Source: Gemmatimonadales bacterium UBA7889
GTDB taxonomy: Bacteria > Gemmatimonadota > Gemmatimonadetes > Longimicrobiales > Gaopeijiaceae
NCBI GenBank assembly: GCA_002501085.1
Contig: DLRL01000056.1
Span: forward strand, 1-64,000
Reading direction: 5' to 3'
DNA length: 64,000 bases
Shown here: piece after piece, positions 53,467 through 61,708 of the stretch
Layout of the letters: every line of letters starts with the position of its first letter
Position numbering within the stretch: the stretch's first letter is position 1
Made by a program: the position numbers and the translations under genes
Notes under the pieces: generated by a model
What the model saw: only the letters and a program-made list of their open reading frames with translations
The model's database searches: none
What the model was told of the DNA's origin: nothing

Positions 53467-53687
53467 AAGGTCCTCCAGAATGATGAACTGAATGGGCAAG
53501 CTTCGTGTCCTAAGTGACCTGTATCAAGTAGGGCCCTAGATAGTAGAGTACTACCTCAGTTCACAAGTAGGACCTGACAACAGGCTCTATATGTGCGCAA
53601 GTTGAAGTCATCAGCTTGATTAGTACTTTGGGATAAATCGATTCATGGAACCGATATTGACCTTAATTCGAAGTTGGATTTCCTAGA

Positions 53688-55790
53688 GTGTCGCCACGGC
53701 TCTGGACGCATCGTGCGTCTCCCTGGATCACACTTCTTGTGGCAGCTGTTGGTCTTGGAGTGGTCTGGCTTTTAAGAACATCTTTGAGTCCTCGAGTTGA
53801 AGGCGACTTCTTCTTCTCCGAGAGTGATCCTCAACTCCAGGCTTCGCAGAGGATCAACGAAACTTACCCATCGAGTCCACAGATCATTCTTCGGGTGGCG
53901 AGTGAACGGGGTGCGGAAGACTCATATGAGAACCGAATTGGGGCACTCACGGATGAACTGTTAGAGATTGAGGGAGTAGTCGGCGGATACAGTATCACGA
54001 CCGACAACCCTGAAGGCAGCCCTCTGTTCAGTAGAATTCTACTTACGCCAGATGCTGCTGCCACCAACATCGTGCTATCGGCAGACGAAACAGATCCCGA
54101 AGTCCTTATTCCACGGATTGAGGCGGTTATAGCGGAACACCAAGCACCAGAACTGGGCATCGTTATGTCTGGTGTACCAGTGATCGTCGAGTTGATCCGA
54201 CGGAATCTCTTGCGTGATTTAATCATTTTCAGCCTAGCAGCTGTTTTAGTATTCGGCCTGCTGATCGCTATCGTTTACCGTGATATTGCTATCGTGGTAG
54301 GTACTTTGGCGACTTGCTCTATCTCTGTGAGCTTGACGCTCGTTTTGACACAGGCAATTGGTCTTTCGATCGGATTGTTAACAGCTAACCTGGTTACGAT
54401 CGTTTTCGTGCTTACCCTCTCGCACGTTGTCTTTATGACAGCGAACTGGCTGCGTGCTGCTGAGGAGCAGGTTGACCGACCCCTCGCAGTTCAAAGCGCG
54501 ATCCGAGACACACTTGAAGCTTCATTCTGGAGTATGACGACTACGCTCCTAGGCTTCGCCTCGCTCTTGATCGCATCAGCACAACCTCTCCGTGAGCTTG
54601 GGATCGCGGGTGTAATCGGCACGCTAACGGCTATGGCGACTACTTACTCTGCTTACCCTGCGTTTCTTGGACGATGGGCTAAGGTACGCACCTCAAAGAA
54701 GGTTGTGGACCTACCGAGAATCGCAGCCCCTGCTCGGACACGTACGCTTGCGGTCGCAGCAGGAGTTACGGTGCTTCTGCTCGGCGCAGGTCTATTACGA
54801 TTTGATACTGATCCCGGGCTACTCACCTACTTCGCTGAAGGTGATCCGCTCCGTGATGGTCTTGAACAAATCGATGCGGATGGAGGAAGCAGCACACTAA
54901 ATATAGTGATTCGCGATACTGAAGGAGCCCGTCTTGACTCGAATCCAGTATTTGAAAAGATGCAAGTACTGCAGGCGTCGCTCGAAGAGGATGCCGCGGT
55001 TGGTGTCGTGCTGTCACCAACAGTGCTGCTGGAGCATGCACGGACTCTCCCCTTTGCAGGATTCTTGAGTCTGGAACTCCTGCTCAACATGGCATCGACT
55101 CCGCAGCTTGGTAGTGTCGGGTTGGGATATGTCACTGCAGCTCGGGATGAGGGTCACTATTTCTTACGTATGCGTGAAACCGTTGATGAACCATCTCGTC
55201 GGGAGATCATGGAGCGATTACGGGTGGATGTAGTCGATGCGGGACTCGAGCCAGTCTTGATTGGAGGCCTCTATGATCTCCAAGCCCAGCTGGGAGAACT
55301 GATAAGGTCAAGCTTAAAGATTGGGATTGGCGGGTTAATGGCCTTATTCCTCGTCGTTGGGTTCATAGTATCCCGTTCTGCCATGACGACATTTCGAATG
55401 TGGGTCTGTCTGGCTGCTGTTCCAGTTGTCGTGCTCGGTGTTTTTGGACACTTCGGCATCGCGGTTGACATCATCACGTCTCCTGCTGCAAACATCGCGC
55501 TTGCTATGGGTGTTGATTCAATGATCCACCTCGTTGTCCGGGTACGTACATTGGATGCCCTAGGAGAGCCGCTGCCGTGGGGTAGGGCACTAGATCAGAT
55601 TAGGACCCCTGTGCTACGTGCGAGCATGATCATTTGTGCAGGATTCGGAATTTTTGTGCTATCAACATTTCCGCCAACGAGCCGTTTTGGTTTGGCCGTA
55701 ATTCTGGGGACGCTGACTGCGGCGACAATGACGCTCATTGTGCTGCCTCGGATCTCCGCCACCGCAGGACGTTCTGGCGCCAAGACGTGA
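53688..55790 (+). CDS. MMPL/RND-family transporter
   Basis: A 700-residue integral membrane protein with about twelve helices in two homologous halves, each a helix, a large periplasmic loop and five helices. The pattern fits MMPL/HpnN-type RND proteins: FFFSESDPQLQASQRI after the first helix, LTANLVTIVFVLTLSHVVFMTANWLR in the first bundle and SPAANIALAMGVDSMIHLVVRVR in the second. They export lipids or hydrophobic compounds with the proton gradient, usually with partners not seen here. The start is a GTG without a good ribosome binding site. Its stop overlaps the next gene by GTGA. Confidence 0.9.
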   Translation: MSPRLWTHRASPWITLLVAAVGLGVVWLLRTSLSPRVEGDFFFSESDPQLQASQRINETYPSSPQIILRVASERGAEDSYENRIGALTDELLEIEGVVGGYSITTDNPEGSPLFSRILLTPDAAATNIVLSADETDPEVLIPRIEAVIAEHQAPELGIVMSGVPVIVELIRRNLLRDLIIFSLAAVLVFGLLIAIVYRDIAIVVGTLATCSISVSLTLVLTQAIGLSIGLLTANLVTIVFVLTLSHVVFMTANWLRAAEEQVDRPLAVQSAIRDTLEASFWSMTTTLLGFASLLIASAQPLRELGIAGVIGTLTAMATTYSAYPAFLGRWAKVRTSKKVVDLPRIAAPARTRTLAVAAGVTVLLLGAGLLRFDTDPGLLTYFAEGDPLRDGLEQIDADGGSSTLNIVIRDTEGARLDSNPVFEKMQVLQASLEEDAAVGVVLSPTVLLEHARTLPFAGFLSLELLLNMASTPQLGSVGLGYVTAARDEGHYFLRMRETVDEPSRREIMERLRVDVVDAGLEPVLIGGLYDLQAQLGELIRSSLKIGIGGLMALFLVVGFIVSRSAMTTFRMWVCLAAVPVVVLGVFGHFGIAVDIITSPAANIALAMGVDSMIHLVVRVRTLDALGEPLPWGRALDQIRTPVLRASMIICAGFGIFVLSTFPPTSRFGLAVILGTLTAATMTLIVLPRISATAGRSGAKT

Positions 55791-57286
55791 CGAAGCACAC
55801 GGTGGTGCCGCGATTGAGTGGTCTCACCCGGAAACTTGGGTTATTGGGGCTGGCTGCAACGGGAATTTGCTCCATGCTAGGAGCAGCGATCAATGTCGTG
55901 CCATTCATGATCCAGCGGAGTGTGCCGGGGATAGGCCCTCATGTGCTTTCAGCGTATGTGTTTGCGGCGGTTCCCGCGATACTCGCAGCACTCGCATATG
56001 CTATCCTCGCGTCATCAATGCCCAGAGCCGGAGGCAGCTATATCTACGCGAGTCGTGGCCTGAATCCGTACCTGGGATTTGTTGCGAGTTTTTCTCAGTG
56101 GTTCGGGGTTTCTGTAGCGATCGGTGTAGTCTCCTATGTCTTGATTCCCTTCTTGAGGGATATCGTTTCGGCTATGGGTATCGACGCGCTTGCTATGGCG
56201 CTCGACACGGGAGTAGTGCGCGTGAGTCTTGCCCTGGTTTTTCTCTGGTCTTCGGTAGGGATCAACTTGCTTGGACTCCGAGTGTATGAGCGGATTCTGG
56301 TGCCGATGATGTTCGTAATGTTTGTTTTCGGCAGCATAGTGATTGTTACAGGATTCTTGTTTGATCACGGTGATTTTGCAGCAGGATTGGCCGTTCGGGA
56401 GGGTCTCAGTGTACCTCCAGAGCCTGCAAGGCCATTTAGTTGGGCAAGCTTTCTTGCCGCTTCGGCTCTCCTTTTCTCAAGCTTTATAGGCTTTGACTCA
56501 ATCGCCCAAGCTGGTGGAGAGGCCAAAAACCCTGGCAGGTCCCTTCCACTTGCGATTGGTATTGCAGTTGTGTCAGTGGGCACGTTCTACCTGCTCTTCA
56601 CCGCAGCCGTTTACCATACGGTACCGTGGAGTTTCGTAGCTGAAAAAGCTCTCACCCAGGACCTTACGGCTCCCGGGCTGCTGGGGTATGTACTCTCACC
56701 CGGCTGGACCATCCTTATTGTCGCAGGTGCGGCAGTTGCACTCATCAATGATTTGCCGGCGATGCTCTTATCGGTATCCAGGCTCGTATTCGCTTGGGCT
56801 GAAGATGGTGTTTTTCCGAAAAGTGTTGCCCGAATCCACAAGACACGGCACACGCCCCATATCGCGCTCGTACTCAGTGGTCTTATGGCCTCACTAAGCA
56901 TCTTTGGTAGCCATTTTGCCGGGGATTTCTTCTTGGGTGTTGATATCCTTGTGACGTCCATGCTTCTGAATTTCATAGTTATGTGTGCGGCAGTGCTCGC
57001 TCTGCCCCATCGAAATCCAAGGATTGCCAAAGATGTGACTGTGCTCCGGTCGCGCCGGTTACAGATACCTGTTGCAGTGGCTGGAATCATGCTGCTCGGT
57101 ACGTTTCTGGTTGTGCATCTTTGGAAGGATATGACAGCTGATGTCAGCGCATGGTACCTACACTCGACACCCCTTTGGGTGCTTGTGATGGCGTTGGCGA
57201 CGTGTATCTACGTGTGGGAGCTCCGCAAACTGAAACGCGATGGAGTCGATACGGCAGCTCTCTTTCAGACACTCCCGCCCGAATAG
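55787..57286 (+). CDS. APC-family amino acid permease
   Basis: A 499-residue membrane protein with twelve predicted helices. The amino acid/polyamine/organocation signature is clear: LGLLGLAATGICSMLGAAIN, MPRAGGSYIYASRGLNPYLGF, SSFIGFDSIAQAGGEAKNPGR and LPAMLLSVSRLVFAWAEDGVFP. It imports amino acids or related compounds. The start is a GTG at 55787 within the MMPL stop (GTGA overlap); the open frame reaches further upstream but that part reads as the MMPL gene in another frame. It is followed four bases later by the AKR-RidA gene. Confidence 0.94.
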   Translation: MTKHTVVPRLSGLTRKLGLLGLAATGICSMLGAAINVVPFMIQRSVPGIGPHVLSAYVFAAVPAILAALAYAILASSMPRAGGSYIYASRGLNPYLGFVASFSQWFGVSVAIGVVSYVLIPFLRDIVSAMGIDALAMALDTGVVRVSLALVFLWSSVGINLLGLRVYERILVPMMFVMFVFGSIVIVTGFLFDHGDFAAGLAVREGLSVPPEPARPFSWASFLAASALLFSSFIGFDSIAQAGGEAKNPGRSLPLAIGIAVVSVGTFYLLFTAAVYHTVPWSFVAEKALTQDLTAPGLLGYVLSPGWTILIVAGAAVALINDLPAMLLSVSRLVFAWAEDGVFPKSVARIHKTRHTPHIALVLSGLMASLSIFGSHFAGDFFLGVDILVTSMLLNFIVMCAAVLALPHRNPRIAKDVTVLRSRRLQIPVAVAGIMLLGTFLVVHLWKDMTADVSAWYLHSTPLWVLVMALATCIYVWELRKLKRDGVDTAALFQTLPPE

Positions 57287-57290
57287 CTTG

Positions 57291-58745
57291 ATGGTTGAAC
57301 GGACACAACTGGCAAGTGGACTAGAGATCTCACGGATCCTGACTGGGCTCTGGCAGATTGCGGACATGGAACGAGAAGGAAATTTCATGAATCTGGAGGA
57401 GGGTGCCCTTGAGATGCGTCGATACGTTGATGCTGGGTTCACGACGTTCGACATGGCAGACCACTATGGAACCTCGGAATTGATCGCTGGTCAGTATGAA
57501 GCAGATTGGCCCGGATCAGGCGAACTCTTAACGAAATGGGTTCCTAAGCCGGGAATCGTTGCAAGAGAAAAGACGCGCGCCGCTGTCGAATTAGCACTGG
57601 AGCGCATGGATCGGGAGCAGATTGATCTGCTCCAGTTTCACGCGTGGAGTTACTCAGACCCAGGTTGGCTTGACTGCATGTTCTGTCTTCAGGAGCTAAA
57701 AGAGGAAGGCTTGATCCAGCACCTTGGGTTGACCAACACAGATGCCGCCCACGTTGCGATGCTACTCAACAGTGGCGTGGATGTTGTCTCGAACCAGGTC
57801 TGCTACTCACTTCTTGATCAGCGAGCGAGCAGCACAATGACCGACCTTTGTTTGCAGTATGATATCAAACTGCTGGCCTTTGGTACGCTTGCAGGAGGAT
57901 TTCTTACTGAGCAATGGCTTGGAGTTCCCGAACCTGATTGCCAGTCACTGCAGACCTGGTCTCAGATGAAATACAAACGTTTCATCGATGCTGCAGGCGG
58001 GTGGGACAAATTTCAGGCTCTGCTGGCGGTGTTGGAACGAGTAGCAAGGCGTTTCGAGGTATCAGTAGCAAACGTGGCGTCTCGAGTGATCTTGGATGCA
58101 CCGGCTGTGGCGGGTGTGATTATCGGAGCGCGTCTCGGTAAGCGGGAGCATATCGAAGATAACCTCCGCCTGTTCGATTTTGAGTTGGACGGACCTGCTC
58201 TCGAAGAGATCGAACACGCTCGAGCAGAATTGCGGCAAATCCCAGGCGGTTGCGGAGACGAGTACCGTAAGCCTCCATTCCTGACTGCTGCTGGGGACCT
58301 TAGTGACCACTTTGATGAGTCTCCTTCACCTTACCCTACGAGCGTCATTCAGGAAGGCCGGACGATCGCGCTCAGCGGGACAAAATGGGAAGATGCGGCT
58401 GGTTTTGCTCGAGCAGTGAGACAGGGCAATCGCATCCTCGTTTCAGGCACAACAGCAACCCATAAGGAAACGCTCATAGGGGGCACTGACCCAGCATCAC
58501 AAATGCACTTTTGTATGGATAAAATTGAGGGTGCCATCCAGTCTCTTGGTGGACAGATGGAGGATGTCGTACGGACCCGGATTTATATTGCTGACCCCGA
58601 AATATCGGAGCCCGTGACCCGTGCACATGGTCAGCGATTTCGGCATATTCGACCCACAAATACTCTCGTGATTGCAGGATTGATTGGAGAAGGATACCTC
58701 GTTGAGATGGAAGCAGAGGCAGTAGTGCTGGAGACCCCAGCCTAA
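57291..58745 (+). CDS. aldo/keto reductase fused to a RidA-like domain
   Basis: A 484-residue two-domain protein. Residues 1-325 form an aldo/keto reductase barrel with the tetrad Asp54 and Tyr59 (FDMADHYG), Lys82 (TKWVPKPG) and His117 (LLQFHAW), plus a GVIIGAR NADP segment. After a linker, residues 358-482 form a RidA/YjgF/UK114 domain (ILVSGTTATH, MEDVVRTRIYIADP, YLVEMEAEAV). The position of the RidA imine-binding Arg (in its P-A-R-S motif) reads P-T-N-T here, so classical imine deaminase activity is doubtful. A start at ATG 57291 is used; it lies four bases after the permease stop. Confidence 0.9.
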   Translation: MVERTQLASGLEISRILTGLWQIADMEREGNFMNLEEGALEMRRYVDAGFTTFDMADHYGTSELIAGQYEADWPGSGELLTKWVPKPGIVAREKTRAAVELALERMDREQIDLLQFHAWSYSDPGWLDCMFCLQELKEEGLIQHLGLTNTDAAHVAMLLNSGVDVVSNQVCYSLLDQRASSTMTDLCLQYDIKLLAFGTLAGGFLTEQWLGVPEPDCQSLQTWSQMKYKRFIDAAGGWDKFQALLAVLERVARRFEVSVANVASRVILDAPAVAGVIIGARLGKREHIEDNLRLFDFELDGPALEEIEHARAELRQIPGGCGDEYRKPPFLTAAGDLSDHFDESPSPYPTSVIQEGRTIALSGTKWEDAAGFARAVRQGNRILVSGTTATHKETLIGGTDPASQMHFCMDKIEGAIQSLGGQMEDVVRTRIYIADPEISEPVTRAHGQRFRHIRPTNTLVIAGLIGEGYLVEMEAEAVVLETPA

Positions 58746-58804
58746 GATCTTCTGATGTGGTTACCGCTAGGGTACCCACATTGTCTGATCCCCAGATAAA
58801 GCCC

Positions 58805-59173
58805 ATGAGACTGATCGAATCTTCGAGTAGGCCTCCGAGTCCGGTGGACCCGGATAACTTTGTTCTATCTGGCACATTTCAGCGTCTATTGGGTTCTGGC
58901 GACGATATGCCAGTACGTCTTTACCGAGTGTGTTTTGACCCAGGCGGTCGCACGAACTGGCATCGTCACGATGACTTCCAACTACTTCTCGGGCTTAGCG
59001 GCACCTGTTCCGTGGTAGATCGTTCTGGCCAGGAGCTAGCCCTAGGAACGGGAGATCTTGTTATGATCGATCCAGATGAGGAGCATTGGCATGGGGCAGC
59101 CCCTAACACCCACGGAGAGCACCTCGCGATCAATCTTGGGGTGACGACGATCTGGCTCGAATCATCCGCGTAG
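58805..59173 (+). CDS. cupin-domain protein
   Basis: A 122-residue single-domain cupin. It shows the first cupin motif in GGRTNWHRHDDFQLLLGLSGTCSV (His ligands) and the second in GDLVMIDPDEEHWHGAAP, so a metal site is intact. The ATG at 58805 matches homologous starts; the frame is open back to a GTG at 58757, and a TTG at 58781 with AGGG eight bases upstream is also possible. Catalytic role is unknown; related small cupins are dioxygenases, isomerases or binding proteins. It is the last gene of the transporter-permease-AKR operon. Confidence 0.85.
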   Translation: MRLIESSSRPPSPVDPDNFVLSGTFQRLLGSGDDMPVRLYRVCFDPGGRTNWHRHDDFQLLLGLSGTCSVVDRSGQELALGTGDLVMIDPDEEHWHGAAPNTHGEHLAINLGVTTIWLESSA

Positions 59174-59226
59174 CCGATTGGCCCCCTTCAACAGCTGCGT
59201 GCCATTTTGCTCCAAGGAGCTACAAC

Positions 59227-60330
59227 CTACCTCCTGACTGCTGTCAGTTCCCTAATGACTTGTCGGAGTTCAGCGGCCTTGCCTGTGGACTCTAGCTCAA
59301 GCCACATGCGCTCGACCGTATCTGCATCAACCAACCCAGGGGGGCTACTACCCGAGCTAGGAACTGATAGGCCTTGGTCCGAGCGGAATTTGTCTACTGC
59401 CGAGATGATCTCATTATCGTAGAGTCGCCAGTTGCCCTCTTGCTCTAGGGTTTCGGTATCTGAGCGGTAATAGTCGAGTGCATGCATGATCAGTTTCACC
59501 TGCCACACGTCATTACCTATGTACTGTTGGAGTGTCCGGTAGCCCAAGGTTCCTGAGATCGTGTTGTACACTCGCCGCAGCTCTGCCACTGGAGTGGGGT
59601 GCTCACAGACATTGATATTTGCTGTAAGCCCGTCGGCACGTCGAGAGCGCCCTTCTCTTGGGTTGGCTACGATTACTGCAGCAGATTGCAGGCGGCCCAT
59701 TCTCCTATCACCACCCATTCTCTGCCCAGCGCCCAGCGCTTCGATTAGCCGATCCGCCAGATGACGTTCCGATCCTTCCGTCGCCTCGAATGATGCCGCA
59801 ACGGCATCGACCACCTCCGGCCCAATGAGCACATTGCCCTGAGTAGCGTAGTTGAGTCCTGATTTATGGCCAGCCCAATACCCAGGGCCGGTTCCAGTAT
59901 GTTGAGCGGATGTGCCATCTAGTGCCACGACACCAATCTGCCGACGCTCGGACTCTGGGTCACCAGCCATGGCCCGGTCAAGAGCATCCCGGGGGGTCAA
60001 CCCCTCCTCAAGCATATCAAGCAACTCATTCCCATAGGCCGTTCGTGTAGAGGCTTGTGTCGCCACAGCACCAACCCCAGCGCGTACCCAGGGCACTCCA
60101 TTTCCTACACAAGGAACGCGTGTTGTAACGGCCACACCGGATTCGCCAGTACTGGGATCAACTGCGGCGATAGAAAACGTATGAAAAACGAGTTCGTCTC
60201 CCCAGGCGACTGGTTCCTGCGCCCTGAGATCTTGTTTTCCGGAGAGTGTAGCTATTACCAGCAAACACAAAACGCCCGGAGCTATTCGGCTCCGGGCGTC
60301 TCGTGGGGACATGCTTCTAGCAGTCCTCAT
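59227..60330 (-). CDS. exported DUF1028 protein with peptidoglycan-binding-like tail, copy 2
   Basis: A 367-residue secreted protein. The ATG at 60330 has GGAAGGG upstream and gives an Arg-rich signal ending at DLRAQ. Mature residues 50-240 are a DUF1028 domain (FHTFSIAAVDPSTGESGVAV, QIGVVALDGTSAQHTGTG, NYATQGNVLIGPEVVDAV). The final region contains DNEIISAVDKFRSDQGLS...VDADTVERMWLEL, which has the shape of a peptidoglycan-binding-like repeat. Copy 1 at 36656 lacks this tail. A terminator-like hairpin lies inside the signal-peptide codons (60272-60299). Confidence 0.85.
   Translation of the reverse strand: MRTARSMSPRDARSRIAPGVLCLLVIATLSGKQDLRAQEPVAWGDELVFHTFSIAAVDPSTGESGVAVTTRVPCVGNGVPWVRAGVGAVATQASTRTAYGNELLDMLEEGLTPRDALDRAMAGDPESERRQIGVVALDGTSAQHTGTGPGYWAGHKSGLNYATQGNVLIGPEVVDAVAASFEATEGSERHLADRLIEALGAGQRMGGDRRMGRLQSAAVIVANPREGRSRRADGLTANINVCEHPTPVAELRRVYNTISGTLGYRTLQQYIGNDVWQVKLIMHALDYYRSDTETLEQEGNWRLYDNEIISAVDKFRSDQGLSVPSSGSSPPGLVDADTVERMWLELESTGKAAELRQVIRELTAVRR
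60272..60299 (-). terminator. terminator-like hairpin inside the DUF1028 signal codons
   Basis: ACGCCCGGAGC (60272-60282) pairs with GCTCCGGGCGT (60289-60299) around a six-base loop. On the minus strand the stem is followed by TTTGTGTTTG, a plausible T-rich tail. It lies between the aminotransferase stop (60371) and the hydrophobic core codons of the next gene. It may end the upstream transcript partly, or be an accidental GC-rich coding match. Confidence 0.5.
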
Positions 60331-60370
60331 TATTGCCCTTCCGGTTAGCGGTTTGTGTTGCTTGCTTAGG

Positions 60371-61525
60371 CTAGGCGATCTCCTGTAATGCGTGCATAAA
60401 CCGCTCATTCTCTTCTTCGTTACCGACTGAGACCCGTAGCCAGTCAAGCATGGGCGGGAAATCACGACCTACCGCAACCCCTCTCTCCCGGAAAGCAGAT
60501 CTGAATTCAGATGACGGTCGAACTGTATGCATCATAAAGAAGTTGGTGTCAGATGGTAGGACATCGAATCCCATTGACTTGACTCCAGCGATCATCTTTT
60601 CTCTGAGCTCAACTGTTTTATTCAACACCCACTTCTCGGCTTCCTTGTCCTTCAAGGCTGCCGCTCCACCCCATTTTACCAGTGCATTCACAGAGCCGGT
60701 GCTGTGGGGACGCATACGATCGATGAGTTCTGGTTTCGCAATGGCATATCCGAGTCTCATCGCTGCTACACCGTAAATTTTTGAGAACGTGCGTGTGATT
60801 ATCACGTTACGTCCCTCTAGAACATATGGGAGGGACTCAGCATAAGACGGATCTTGCACAAAGTGGTGGTAAGCCTCATCGACCAGCACGGGCACGTCCT
60901 CAGGAATATTATCCAGCAATTGTCTTACCTCTGCTGCTGTAACCGTTATGCCAGTTGGGTTATTCGGATTACAGAGGAAAACAAAGCCAACGTTGCGGTG
61001 ATTGATCTTAATGGTGCGGATCATCTCCGGGATGTTCTGCCGGTAGTCTTCCATCAGCGGTAGCGTGATTGCATCCGCGCGAAGGTCAGTAGCATGCCTA
61101 TAAACCGTGCTATACGTCGGTTCGACACCAATAACCTTCTTCCCAGGACTCATAAAGGTAAGCCCGACGACCTTTAGGAGTTCGCCTGAGCCAGCGCCCA
61201 TGAGGATGTGATCCCTACTTACCCCATGGTGCTCAGCAATCGCCGACTGGATGTCCCCATCTGGGTAGCCGTACCTGTTTGCATATTTCCAGGCGCCATT
61301 CATGGCTTCCAATACACTCTTAGAGGGCCCCCACGGGTTTTCATTCGAGTTTAGATGTGCGAGGGAGTCGTAAGGGTCATCCAGCTTACGTGCGAACGGG
61401 AATCTTGCTGCCTCATCGGCTTCAGCAGCAAAAAGCTCTGTACCCGGCTTCAACCCCAGGTAACCCAGCGCAGTCGCTGCTCCACCCATGAATTGCCGTC
61501 GCGAAAAAGAACGCCTCACATCCAT
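60371..61525 (-). CDS. Tat-exported HisC-like aminotransferase
   Basis: A 384-residue fold-type I aminotransferase in the histidinol-phosphate family, with a Tat motif (FSRRQFMGGAATALG) ahead. Family motifs are SNENPWGPSKSVLEAM, MGAGSGELLKVVGLTF, LCNPNNPTGITV, VDEAYHHF and the PLP Lys in RTFSKIYGVAAMRLGYA. A role in His synthesis is unlikely because such enzymes are cytosolic and no his genes are nearby; a D-/L-amino acid or phosphonate substrate outside the cytoplasm is a guess. AGGAGGT precedes the ATG. The DUF1028 gene follows on the same strand. Confidence 0.88.
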   Translation of the reverse strand: MDVRRSFSRRQFMGGAATALGYLGLKPGTELFAAEADEAARFPFARKLDDPYDSLAHLNSNENPWGPSKSVLEAMNGAWKYANRYGYPDGDIQSAIAEHHGVSRDHILMGAGSGELLKVVGLTFMSPGKKVIGVEPTYSTVYRHATDLRADAITLPLMEDYRQNIPEMIRTIKINHRNVGFVFLCNPNNPTGITVTAAEVRQLLDNIPEDVPVLVDEAYHHFVQDPSYAESLPYVLEGRNVIITRTFSKIYGVAAMRLGYAIAKPELIDRMRPHSTGSVNALVKWGGAAALKDKEAEKWVLNKTVELREKMIAGVKSMGFDVLPSDTNFFMMHTVRPSSEFRSAFRERGVAVGRDFPPMLDWLRVSVGNEEENERFMHALQEIA

Positions 61526-61622
61526 CTGTTACCTCCTGTGTGGAGCTACTCGGTTGCCTACCGGCTAGCTCATGCCAACACGCTATGAGCAGTTTCGGTT
61601 TTCTTAGGGCTAGACGCAACAC

Positions 61623-61642
61623 CCACCTATGAATTGCCGTAG
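61623..61642. repeat. imperfect copy of the Tat-signal coding segment
   Basis: CCACCTATGAATTGCCGTAG (61623-61642) matches CCACCCATGAATTGCCGTCG (61482-61501) at 18 of 20 positions. The second segment codes the R-R-Q-F-M-G-G of the Tat signal on the minus strand. Read in that frame, the first copy gives L-R-Q-F-I-G-G-C-C-V then a stop. It looks like the remains of a neighbouring Tat signal or a small duplication. Confidence 0.4.
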
Positions 61643-61708
61643 TCCTTGCCCCTTCGGAACCCGCTAGATAGCGTGTAAACAGGCTTATTTGGGGGGATCT
61701 ATCCCATA

